A DNA stretch of 64,000 bases, taken from the NCBI GenBank assembly GCA_021234155.1, contig JAJEKV010000102.1, positions 308,001-372,000 of the forward strand, written 5' to 3'. Of the stretch, positions 11,970 through 22,760 are shown piece after piece. How positions within the stretch are numbered: the first letter of the stretch is position 1; each line of letters opens with the position of its first letter. The position numbers and the translations under genes are program-made. This DNA is from Isoetes taiwanensis (Eukaryota; Streptophyta; Lycopodiopsida; Isoetales; Isoetaceae). The notes under the pieces are model-generated. The model saw only the letters and a list, made by a program, of their open reading frames with translations. It was not told where the DNA came from and did no database searches.

Positions 11970-12183
11970 GATATACAGTAGTATATCGAGTTAGATATAC
12001 TATAGTATATCGATCGAACTCGATATACTATAGTATATCTAACTCGATATACTACTATATATCAATTTTATACGCTTTTTTATATGCCATTTTCCGGCAC
12101 GCTGCCGGATATATGTATATCGAACTCGATATACGTCGTATATCGAACTCGATATACGCCGTATATCGAACTCGATATACGCG
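11970..12183. repeat. Right subterminal array of 20-bp palindromes, 23-bp period
   Basis: The same palindrome family as at 10890-11010. Three consecutive exact copies of GTATATCGAACTCGATATAC with 3-bp spacers GTC and GCC lie next to the right TIR. A more diverged group (11970-12065) precedes them. One variant has an extra GATC in the centre. Confidence 0.85.
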
Positions 12184-13375
12184 TGGTTTCGAATGTTTGG
12201 TTAGGGAGCCAATATTTTACCCGGTTCGAGCCCCCGTATTTCATATTCTAAAATCTTAGACAAAGCCGTATAGAGGTTCGATATTCCCTCAAAACCTTAG
12301 GCAAAATCGTATTTCACATTTCAAAATCATAGGCGCCTCCAATCATAAATGATTATAAGCAAAACGAGAGGTGCCAAGAGGCCCCAACATACAATCTGGG
12401 TCGCAGGATCGATGAATCCGACGACTGTGGTAGTCCAAGGTGTACCTCGTTTAGAATATGTAGCAAAATAACAGGGGGTTCTAGGGGGATCTGATATGGA
12501 TGTAAAAAAATAATTCCCGAAATCATAGACCATGTATCCATAAAACAATTGAATGGGTTGTTATAAAAAAAAAAAACATAGATTCAAGATAAAAAATAAT
12601 CACATTAGCTCACTGGATATATTGGTTAAAGTAGACGTATTAGGACATTGAATTATTTTGATAGAGGTTCGAGCCCCCGTATTTCATATATGAAAATCTT
12701 AGACAAAGCCGTATAGAGGTTCGATATTCCCTCAAAACCTTAGGCAAAATCGTATTTCACATTTCAAAATCATAGGCGCCTCCAATCATAAATGATTATA
12801 AGCAAAACGAGAGGTGTCAAGAGGCCCCAACATACAATCTGGGCCGCAGGATCGACGAATCCGACGACTGTGGTAGTCCAAGGTGTACCTCGTTTAGAAT
12901 ATGTAGCAAAATACTTGGGGGTTTAGGGTATTTTTGATATGGATGTAAAAAAATAATTTTGAAACCATAGACCATGTATCCCTAAAACAATTAGAATGGG
13001 TTGTTATAAAAAAAAATAGATAGATTCAAGATAAAAATAATACATTAGCTCACCGGATATATTATTGGTTAAAGTTTATTTTTATTAGGACATTGAATTA
13101 TTTTGATCGAGGTTCAAAGCCCCGTATTTCATTATGGGTTTTTTAGACAAAGCCATATAGAGGTGGGATATTCCCTCAAAACCTTAGGCAAAATCATTAT
13201 TTCACATTTCAAAATCATAGAGCCTCCAATCATAAATGATTATAAGCAAATCCATGAGGTGCCAAGAGGCCCCAACCTTTTCCGGGCGCAGGATCCGCCT
13301 TATATCCGGCTCCAAGCTCTTTTAGTCCAAGGTGTAATCATCGTTTAGAATATGTAGCCTTCAATATGTTGGGGT

Positions 13376-15244
13376 TACTTTTAGATTTTTTGCAGCTTGT
13401 GGCATGGTTTGGTTCCTTGATTTTTTGTTGTTTTCGCTTGCAAGATGGGGCTTCCTAAATATATTTCTAGAGTGCACCCTTTACAACATGAAATTGATTT
13501 TCATTAGTTGGAAGTTTTTAAGAGGGTTGTTGTCTTTCTCTAGTTATTTGTTTGTGACCATGAAACGGGCCTACAAACTCCGTATCCTTTGAATGAAATC
13601 TTGTAACATCTTTTTGCTTGATGAGATGCGCGTTTTTTATTTGTACAAATCTCGCGGGCGGGACATGGGAGAAAGGGTTGCATGTGCAAGTGTAAGGGCA
13701 TGTGTGTGCATCAAATGCATGTGCATGTTACTTGCCCTCTTGGATTCTTGTTGTCGAGGAGTGGATTTTTGCTACCACCCTAGGTGGTTGTTTTGCTCAT
13801 GTCTGCAAAGGTATTTATTTTTTAATGTTTCTTAATGGGAAAGCATAATGATTTTTTTACAAGGTTATTAGATTTTCATCCTCGGGTTCTTCAATGTAGT
13901 GTATTAAAACCTTATGCATTGCACTTTCCTTCCCTTTATTTTCCTTTTAAAATTTTCGCAGATTTCAAAAGAATATAAGTTTAGGCCCCAAATTTTTGAC
14001 TTCGAAACTTTTGGATATTCCCGCCGGACCTTAGGATTGTTCATATCATTTCTAGCCTTTGGTTTCAATCAACAAACGGATTCTTATGCACACAGTAAGT
14101 TTTTCGGATTATTCCACGCCCTTTTTTGAGTCATGTTGTTTGATCAAACGATGGCCACAAGAATGCATTTATATTGTAGGTTTGGAACTTTAATCGAACG
14201 AAGGTGAATCATGCATTACCTTTAAGCTAGAGATATTGTAAAGCATCCAAAATCATATGGATTGATAAACAATGGTTTCATTGCAAAAGAGAAATCATGT
14301 ATTTAATAATCAACACGTGGAATTGTCATGTGAGCAAGTGGATCGGACAATGTATTTTCCTTCTTAATAATTAAGAAGATAAAAAGTTTGGCAGAGACTT
14401 TTTATACCCTCTCAGAGGGTCCTTTCCTTTGGGGGCTACCAATCTTGGTCCAATACAAACTCCAAGATCTTTTATTTCTCCCAAAATTGATTGTCATTGA
14501 ACAACATTGAAAAACTTCTTGGTTGTTGATACTTTGTGGAATTGTGGATGTTTGGAAAAAACTCATTGTAAAGCCGGTGTGGTGTAAATCTTCTCAAATT
14601 TTGAAGCAGTCTTGGACTCCCTTCCATGTTGGTATGAGGATTTGCTACCCCATAGTTTATAATGTTTAGATAGATTGAGATTTGTTAATAATCTCGGTTG
14701 AGCCTTTTTAATGAAAAGCATGTATGTTAGTTTCTAAAAGGTTACTTATTCATTCCCTTCAAAGATAAAATCCATGGTGCATATTTGATTCCAAGGTTCA
14801 AGATGCAACCCTACACTATCTTTATGTTTAAAATGCCATATTCTCGTTTTTTTTTTTTATGGTTTTAACCAAAACTTTTTTAGTCAATATAGGTGGGAAT
14901 GAATTTACCAATGGCATTGATTGATGGCAATTTGGCATCACATTTAAATAGAATGTCTCATGTTTAAGACTTGTTCATTATTAATAAATTCTATTATTAC
15001 ATACTACTACTTCATGTATTAATATTGGTATTGTATAATATTATATGTCTAATTCTATGCAATGTTTTCGTTTCCATAATTTGAGCACCTCTAGTTTGTT
15101 AGATTTGTGAGGCTATGATATACCATCCATCATTAGAGTATTAGGTAATGTCTATATCCACACCCAAACACCATCGAAGGCCCCCGATATGGGCCAAAAA
15201 AAAATTTTAGTTCACAAACCATTAACACACAACTACCTTAAACA
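13376..15244. other. Unrecognised insertion or spacer between two repeat arrays
   Basis: About 1.9 kb separates the two 441-bp repeat arrays. It has no recognised protein, TIR or LTR. Open frames (for example 13404-13592 and 13914-14129) are short and without motifs. It may be a separate insertion into one original array, but I could not define its ends. Confidence 0.4.
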
Positions 15245-16430
15245 TTATTAACACAAACCATTACATTTGATACATTTAAAAAAAATCCCCTTAATTGGAT
15301 ATTTGGTTTGGGTGCATAGGACATTGGGGTTTTTTGATAGAGGTTCGAGCCACAAAAAATTTACAATACATGTACAAAATTAACACCATTAAGGTACATT
15401 CTCTCAAACCTTATAGTATTTTTGCAAACTTTAGCCTCAATCATAAATGATTATAACAAAAACTTAGGTGCCAAGAGGTGCATACCCCAAGCAGGATTGC
15501 TATATGCGGTCCGGATCTTGGAATAAAGGGCAAATATTAGAATATGTAGCAAACTCTAACAATGGGGGTCTAGGGGGATCTGATATGGATGTAAAAAAAA
15601 TAATTCTTGAAACCATAGACCATGTATCCCTAAAACAATTGAATGGGTTGTTATAAAAAAAAAACATAGATTCAAGATAAAAAATAATCACATTAGCTCA
15701 CTGGATATATTGGTTAAAGTAGACGTATTAGGACATTGAATTATTTTGATAGAGGTTCGAGCCCCCGTATTTCATATATGAAAATCTTAGACAAAGCCAT
15801 ATAGAGGTTCGATATTCCCTCAAAACCTTAGGCAAAATCGTATTTCACATTTCAAAATCATAGGCGCCTCCAATCATAAATGATTATAAGCAAAACGAGA
15901 GGTGCCAAGAGGCCCCAACATACAATCTGGGCCGCAGGATCGACGAATCCGACGACTGTGGTAGTCCAAGATGTACCTCGTTTAGAATATGTAGCAAAAT
16001 AACAGGGGGGTCTAGGGGGATCTGATATGGATGTAAAAAAAATAATTCTTGAAACCATAGACCATGTATCCCTAAAACAATTGAATGGGTTGTTATAAAA
16101 AAAAACATAGATTCAAGAGAAAAAATAATCACATTAGCTCACTGGATATATTGGTTAAAGTAGACGTATTAGGACATTGAATTATTTTGATAGAGGTTCG
16201 AGCCCCCGTATTTCATATATGAAAATCTTAGACAAGGCCGTATAGAGGTTCGATATTCCCTCAAAACCTTAGGCAAAATCGTATTTCACATTTCAAAATC
16301 ATAGGCGCCTCCGATTATAAGCGAAACGAGAGATGCTAAGAGGCCCCAACATACAATCTGGGCCGCAGGTACGATGAATCCGATGATTATGGTAGTCCAA
16401 GGCGTACCTCGTTTACAATCGGACAGATAG
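15245..16430 (+). repeat. 441-bp tandem repeat array B (about 2.7 copies)
   Basis: Units start near 15245 (heavily altered), 15683 and 16124, with the same A-box, B-box and A-rich end as array A. The last copy stops near 16430 with a 14-base deletion around 'CCTCCGATTATAAGC'. The 15683 and 16124 copies are nearly identical to the copy at 12595, so the amplification is recent. Confidence 0.85.
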
Positions 16431-16570
16431 AATAGAATTTTATTATCTACAGAGACCAAAGGGTCTATGAGATTCAATACAAGAAATAGTATGGTACATT
16501 AAATCCATTATTGTCTAGGATTAGAAAAACCTGCCTTTAGGGTTTTTCGAGGGAAAAATATTAAGTTTAT
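16431..16570 (+). repeat. Dispersed repeat related to 24470-24590
   Basis: 'TTTTATTATCTACAGAGACC', 'CCTATGAGAT'-like sequence, an 'AATACAA.AAATA' piece and '..GGGTTTTTCGAGGGA.AAA' occur in the same order here and at 24470-24590. Both look like fragments of one unidentified repeat family, possibly a transposon end. Confidence 0.5.
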
Positions 16571-18360
16571 AAGTTTGGTGATAAATTATACATCTATACA
16601 TTTGTACATTTTCAATTTGTTGAAGCAAGACATATTTGAGCGCACATGTCGAAAACCTCATGGACAAGATGATAGAGCCATTACTGCAGGCATGTGCAAA
16701 AGCATTGGTAGTGGCTAATTAGGTGTAAGGCTGGACAACCCCGAAGTGTGTGGCATTCCTCTTCAATGATTCCCACTTGACAACACTAGCATACCCTATT
16801 TTGACGCTCGTCATGGGCCCACCGTCCTCTTCCAATCACGAGGCATTGTGCACCAATGTGAATTGATGCAATTGTTGTATGCCTCTTCATGGGCAAGCGT
16901 GACAACAGGTACTTCTAAGGTAGTTCTAAGAGACGCTTAAATCCTAAGAGACGCTTAAATCTTCGGTAAAGGTAAAGATTTTAGCACTTTGATAAAGCGT
17001 ATAATTATTTGCACCACCACTTGCTATGCTTACCCACCACTTTGTATGTTTGCTTGTACATGATTGACTTTAGGAAACCGTATATACCAGGAGAGACATC
17101 AAGCAAATCACATTATGGAAAGAAGATTGTGGTCAACTTTGCACTCGTTATACCTATCCACATCCTCAGATATAAAGTGGATAAGGGGCAGGACAAGATG
17201 ACGTATTGCACTATTGAACATCGACATTAAACGGTGCACCTCAATTTTCCATGAGGGCAATATTGAGAATTATTCTTCAATGGAAGTCAATAAACTGTTG
17301 CCATTTAGCAATCGCGCATTACCTTGTCTAAGATCTGCAGGCCTAAAAAGACAACCTATGGCAATAACAAGATTGAAAGCAGATATATCTAACTACGTGT
17401 CCTCATGCTCTACTTCAGAATTCTTGCTGACAATGTGAAAGCCAATTCAAAAAAGAGGAGAAGATTAGGAAGTGAGTGGAACCTTCGGGCGCAAGAACCC
17501 ATAAAGATTCAATTCCCACAGATGCAAGATAGGTTTGTCTTTTGATTCCACTTGAGCCTTTTATGTGAAGTTGTGTGTGCATCTTGAACTTTCTATATCG
17601 GATGAGAATATTCTTTTAATATTTTATCTACTCCATCTCTTGAACTTTGAAGCAATAAGTGACAAACGCGGTTTGAAGACAATGCTTTCAAATGCTTTTA
17701 GGACATCAGTAACACTTGATTTCCCAAGGTGATTTTTTTTTTTTCTTTTTGAGGGGCTTTCGACGAAAAGTATTTTGTGGATATATACAAACAAAGTTGA
17801 GATGGGAGGCAAGAGAATATGACAAGTGGCCTAAAAATGAAGATGTGCATGACAAAAAGGAAGCACAAATGATGTTCTAACTTAACTACCATATGGCACA
17901 AACACGAGGAGAGAGATAAAGCATATACCGCACAAGAAGAAACGAACAAAGAGCCAAAAGATGATGCCCTTAGATGCCCAAAGCTCATCCTCTCCCTGTG
18001 ATGCCAGCAATATGATACTGGGAGCAAACGGTGGGCATGACACAAAGAGCATATGAGGATATGATTCGAGACAGGAGGGCATTGTGCGACGGGCGATTGT
18101 CGGTAGCGAGGGGGTGTCGTCGTTTCCAAGTATAGAGGGTCAGTAATGGAAAATCAATCATAAGGTGTCAACGACAACAAAACAAACGTCTAAGTGAGAG
18201 GGAGAGGGAGGGCTTTGTTTTGTTTATAATGGAGGCTTAGGTACGATGGAAAAGGAAAGAAAAGGCTAAATAAAAAACGTGAAGGTGGGGGTGAGATCGT
18301 GGAGGAATAAAATAAGGGAAACACACACGAGGCAGGGGATGAGGGGTCGGCGATGGCGGC
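16571..18360. other. No gene recognised
   Basis: Short open frames occur on both strands; the longest, on the minus strand (17698-18129), has a hydrophobic composition but no recognisable motif. I see no transposon ends. The last 200 bases become purine-rich ahead of the dioxygenase promoter. Confidence 0.35.
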
Positions 18361-18371
18361 AGTCCCATTGC

Positions 18372-18377
18372 TATAAA
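18372..18377 (+). promoter_or_regulatory. TATA box of the dioxygenase gene
   Basis: TATAAA lies in 'GCTATAAAACCC', about 275 bp before the start codon. It is followed by a pyrimidine-rich leader ending in C-runs (18498-18525), as in many plant 5' UTRs. The transcription start was not determined; about 18400-18410 would be expected. Confidence 0.6.
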
Positions 18378-18648
18378 ACCCAAGGCCTAGGTCCACAGCC
18401 AGCACCACTCCATCGCTACGGCCATTTATTCGCTGAACCCAAGAAGTTGCAACTCTCACTCATCCACAAACTGTCCAATTCTTCTCATTTTCGCCGCATC
18501 CCCCCCCTCCCGATTTGATCCCCCTTTGTCTGTGGCAGCCCTAATCACTCTTACCACAGCATCTTAACCGAATCAAGCCCGCCCCCCTGCTTCTCTTCTT
18601 AAGTCGCTCCTCCGCTCCATTTTTTGTGCGTCCACAAATCCATCTAAC

Positions 18649-19936
18649 ATGGCTCCCGCATCCGCTGTCCATTCTCCCTCCGCATTCATCCACCCTTACC
18701 AGTCCATGGGCAAGGCCGATTCCTTCGCCGCTTACCTCAAGAATTTTGTGAAGATCGAGGAATTCGTTTACCCCGAAACAGAGCGCCCTAACTCCGGCCA
18801 TCAGCATTACGCCAGTCGGAATGAGATCCCTGAAATTGATCTTTCTGTTCTCCGCAATGGAGACTTGGCTTCCAGAAAAGCCATTGCTCGTGAAATGTGT
18901 ACCGCTGCAAAAAATTGGGGATTTTTCCGCATTGTTAACCATGGTGTATCCGCAGATATTGTTGGCAGAGCTGAAAAACAGGCCAGAAAATTGTTTAAGC
19001 TTCCGCTTGATCAAAAGCTTAAAGCATCTGGTACCGCGGCTTCTCCTTTTGGTTACTCGGCTGCAGGGCCTAGCATTAGTGCTAATAGATCCTGGCATGA
19101 AACCTTGTATTTCCTCTGCCAGATTGCCAATATCAAAGAACTGGCTAAAAAATTATGGCCATCGGACAGAGATTTTAGAGACTTTTGGTGAGCATACACA
19201 AACAAAACCCAAATTTTAATTCAATTTTTTCCAGCTTACATTTCAAAAGTACTAACTGTGCAGAAAATTTGTGATTTCAGCAATGATCTGAATGATTATT
19301 CAGTTGGGATGAATAAATTGGGACAGCAAATTATGGAGCTATTGCTGGAAGGCCTAGGCTTGAATGGAAAAGCTCTGTACAAGCAATATGCAATTGAAAA
19401 TACCAGTTCTGCAAGGATCAATTATTATCCTCCATGTCCACAGCCAGACGTTACTTTTGGCCTTCCTGCTCATACTGATTCTGGCACTCTCACAATCCTG
19501 CACCAAGATGGAGTAGGAGGTCTTCAGGTTTTTAAAAATGGAAAATGGGTTGGAGTAAGTCCCCAAGTAGGATCATTTATTATCAATGTGGGAGACTGTT
19601 TCCAGGTACTTTGAACATCTTATTCTGTTAGAAATATTTCTGTTTTTTGTTTGGCATATGTGTGAACAAATGCATTGGATTCATTTTCAGGTTTGGAGTA
19701 ACTGCCAATTGAAGAGTGTGGAACACAGAGTATTGGTTAACAGCACCACTCCTCGAATGTCCCTAGCATTTTTCTACAATCCATCAGATTCAACAATTGT
19801 TTCTCCCATTTCTGATCTTGTAGACAAGGATCATCCTGCAATTTATAAACCCTTCACATGGGCAGAATATAGAACTTATGCAGGCAAACACAAGGGCATG
19901 ATCAAGAATGCCCTGGACCACTTCAGAATGAAGTGA
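18649..19936 (+). CDS. 2-oxoglutarate/Fe(II)-dependent dioxygenase, gibberellin-oxidase-like
   Basis: A soluble plant 2-ODD that couples 2-oxoglutarate decarboxylation to oxidation of a small molecule. Exons are 18649-19187, 19281-19605 and 19691-19936, with introns GTGAGC...TTTCAG and GTACTT...TTTCAG, giving 369 residues, normal for the family. The N-terminal part has 'IPEIDLSVL' and 'NWGFFRIVNHGV'. The catalytic jelly roll has 'YYPPCPQP' and 'LPAHTDSGTLTIL', with iron ligands His244, Asp246 and His300 ('SVEHRV'), and the 2-oxoglutarate-binding Arg310-x-Ser312 ('PRMS'). All key residues are present and the frame is clean, so it is probably active. The start is the first Met after the leader and is followed by a typical variable N-terminus. 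'SWHETLYF' and the overall layout resemble gibberellin oxidases, but flavonoid or other DOXC-class substrates cannot be excluded from sequence alone. Introns are short (93 and 85 bp). No neighbouring pathway gene is seen. Confidence 0.92.
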
Positions 19937-20148
19937 AGAGGGCAAATGCTTTAACAATTTTGTTAACAGAGGGATGAGATCCCACTTAAGAGGATCAAAT
20001 CCACACAAATTGTTGTTTTGTAGGAGAATGAGAGAGCATGGTATATCTAGTTGATGCATCATTCTGGTGCAGAAAGCTGCAAAGTGCAAAGGCTGCCGAT
20101 TTTTTCCTGAGGCACCATGTTTTGGATTAGATTTTTGAGAAGGAAGAC

Positions 20149-20154
20149 AATAAA
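20149..20154 (+). terminator. Likely polyadenylation signal of the dioxygenase gene
   Basis: AATAAA in 'GACAATAAAAAGCTG', about 210 bases after the stop codon, is the first canonical signal downstream. It is assigned by position only. Confidence 0.5.
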
Positions 20155-20159
20155 AAGCT

Positions 20160-22490
20160 GTTTCTGTCACACCGATATTCATCTCTGACACCTTCTAGAT
20201 AAGATAGAATAGGATAGGATCACCGGAGCAGACTCGGATTATCATCGTACCAATTCAACTCTGCTTTCTCCTTTTACTTTTTCCATTTATTGGTTGTGTT
20301 AATGTTGGAAAAGAACTCTCCCATTTAATAACGTTTTTTGCACACAATTAGGAATCTTACCATTCCATTAGACAAAATAACATAATTAAGCATACTCCCT
20401 ACACCTAGGACTTTGCCTCCTACATGAGTTCCTTCCCATTTGTCCTTCCTAATTTGTCCTTACCTCAAGTCACTTTGAAATTGCTCAATTGTGGTAATTG
20501 ACATTTTTTAGAACGGCCATTTATTCTATTTGTCCATCTCTTTGTGGCTTATGTGTGTCCCTGTTTCTCTCAAAGTATTGCTAAATACAACCTTAAGGTT
20601 GTTGCCTAGATTGCTCAATCAAAAGAGTCATTGTTTTAGCTTTTGTAGAGCCTAGCAATGTATTAAAATCAAAACAAATTCACAAACGCCCCAAACTTCA
20701 TTGTTATTGATGCCTCTTAGGCTAGGTCTTGGGAACAATCAAGTATATGACACTATGCCTATTGAATATCTCAAAGCTTATTCGCTCCATGTGCTACACA
20801 TATGCCTTCACGCCTAAAGTGAGATAATATCCAATGCATGTTTTCTATTATATTCGCATAGTTTAGAAAAGGTATCTTGCATGGGTGCATTCAAACCATC
20901 CCACCTAGACCAAGTTATATGTACAAGGTTGTATTACCACTTGCAAGATTATTTCACTTCCAAAATCCAATTCAATGCTTTATTTAAAAAAGTGTAAGTG
21001 TCAAATGTGTATGTTTAGAATTATCAAGGTCTCAACCACATGTTAGCCTTTGGAGCCTGGCTTTATATATCAACGAAAGGTCAGGGGCAAAGGGTCAGGT
21101 GATGCAAATTGATGATGGCCCTAACTTATTTATTGCAAAGTGTTTAACCAATAGATCGTGTTTTTTGGTGGTAGAGTATACTGAAGTGTTCACTGTCTAT
21201 GGGATCTGATTGTATTAGCTCATACCAAGCATGCAAGCCAAGTTTAAGATAGGTGTTGGCATACAAGGTGTGCATGCGCTACACGCACATCCTGCACTAC
21301 AGTCAAAACACATAGACTTTTATGGGCCTTTTTAAGGATTCTATCATTGATAGTCACCAACATAAAATAACTTTTGATTGATTGCTTTAGCGAGTTGCAC
21401 GATATACTAGAAACTTGACTAACACGACACTTGAACTAGCATTGTATCTAAATTATAAAATCATTAGCACGATTAAGAAAATCATCATACACAAACATGC
21501 CTAATAGTTAAGCCAATAGTATCAAATATATAAGTAATAAGCAATGTGTTAAATATGTGATGACCTTTAAAATTAATTTTAATCAATTATTCTTTAGACA
21601 ATGCGACTGGGACTGTTGATGGCTATAGTGGATCCATTTCTAATTTTGGAAATTCTCAATCTTGAAACAGACAAATGAGGATATAAGTCAAACAATTAAG
21701 AAGACAATTATTATAGGTAATGCTTCAGAATTAGACTAAGCAGTTGCAAGAAAACAAAGATTCAAATTTGCATAATGCAAAAATGAAAACATAGAATATT
21801 GTGGAACATCGCAAATGAAGGATTGACTAAAGATTAAAAAAAAAAAAAAACAATATACCATTTCCATTGTTATGAATGGTTGGATCAAAAGAGCTCAAAA
21901 AATGTTAACTTTACAAGTAACAAATGCAGAGAATGTAACTTTCAGGAGAGCATCCTAAGCATAGCATGTTAAGATGTTTAGTTGTTATGCTGAATTTTGT
22001 AAAACAAGAACAATATAATGTAGACACTAGGGCTAAAAAAACTTACTCAATAGCATTTGTGACTCTAGTAGCCATGTCATAGTTGTTTATTTTTAATGTA
22101 TCATCAACAAAAGATGCAATTGATTTAAGTTTCCTTCCACACAATATTTTCATTATTTTCTCAACTCAAGAAGGCTACATTTGGGACATGCCTTTGTTTT
22201 CAAAGCATTCGATGTGTATAGAGTATACTTCAAAATCACCTTTTTCTAACCTTGCAATCTCATGTACACATTTTAATAGTTATGCATCAAAGTTTTTACC
22301 AGGTAGCATTATATAAGCACAAAAGTAAGTAGTGAGGCCAGTTGTTACTTCTATACTCCCAAGTCAGAAAGTAGCTTGGCCCAATTTACCAAAAGTATGC
22401 TCATAGTTAATTATCCCATAATTTATGAATACCCTAAAGAAAGAAGATAGATAGATAATATTTTTACCTCATGCCACATTGGCAGCATCC
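20160..22490. other. Intergenic, no gene recognised
   Basis: AT-rich DNA without convincing frames. It contains an A-run (about 21836-21850). No transposon ends were found. Confidence 0.35.
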
Positions 22491-22496
22491 ATAAGG

Positions 22497-22575
22497 ACAT
22501 ATGATGGACCCTCAAAGACTTGAACACAAGATCTCTTAATTTCTAACCCAATAGACTAGCCACTAGACTGAACAA
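22497..22575 (-). repeat. tRNA-derived SINE-like head (minus strand)
   Basis: Read on the minus strand, 'GTCTAGTGGCTAG' resembles an A box and 'GTGTTCAAGTCTTTGAGG' a B box about 35 bases later. There is no matching acceptor stem or CCA-adjacent pairing, so it is not a functional tRNA. The 3' end of the SINE could not be placed. Confidence 0.45.
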
Positions 22576-22594
22576 GGGGAAACAGATCAGGAGT

Positions 22595-22760
22595 TAGGAA
22601 CATATAGAAATACAAGGAGCAATTTTTGCCATCAAGAAATCAACTAAATTTGGTCTTTGACCGAGTCACAGAACGAGAGAGAGCAGACCAAGAGCTAGAA
22701 TCATATAGAAATACAAGGAACAATTTTTGCCATCAAGAAACCAGCTAAATTCAATCTCTG
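22595..22760. repeat. Tandem duplication, about 98-bp period
   Basis: 'CATATAGAAATACAAGGA.CA' followed by 'ATTTTTGCCATCAAGAAA' occurs twice, at about 22600 and 22698. The second copy has a few substitutions. It is non-coding. Confidence 0.75.

Larger units (their letters stand above)
10848..12222. mobile_element. MULE-like non-autonomous DNA transposon (1,375 bp)
   Basis: The terminal inverted repeats are about 43 bp and 70-75% identical. The left begins GGTGCTACTATTGGC; the inverted right begins GGGTAAAATATTGGC; both continue with CCCTAAC, ACATTC and AAACCA blocks at the same spacing. The element is flanked on both sides by the same 11 bp, GGTTCGAGCCC (10837-10847 and 12223-12233). Other copies of the repeat have this sequence once, so the target duplication is certain. 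A 9-11 bp duplication with long TIRs points to Mutator-like elements. No transposase is present. The interior has palindrome arrays at both ends, a 3 x 50-bp repeat and about 850 bp of other DNA that might be captured (Pack-MULE style) but which I cannot identify. Confidence 0.8.
10764..13375 (+). repeat. 441-bp tandem repeat array A (about 2.8 copies) with tRNA-like A/B boxes
   Basis: Units start near 10764, 12595 and 13036, each with 'AATAATCACATTAGCTCACTGG'-like sequence (20 bases or fewer are exact in any copy). The unit head has an A-box-like 'TAGCTCACTGG' and about 60 bases later a strong B box 'GGTTCGAGCCC'. It ends in an A-run and 'CATAGATTCAAGATAAAA'. This is the make-up of a tRNA-derived SINE, although tandem arrangement is unusual for one. 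The first copy is split by the element at 10848-12222. The third copy is truncated near 13375 and has odd local substitutions. Confidence 0.85.

Noticed and set aside
12327-12548. Repeated minus-strand frames in each 441-bp unit (also 15858-16132, 16286-16477)
   Set aside because: They recur because the repeat recurs; frames shift between copies and show no family motif.
18541-19098. 185-codon minus-strand frame opposite the dioxygenase exon 1
   Set aside because: Shadow of the well-supported plus-strand exon.
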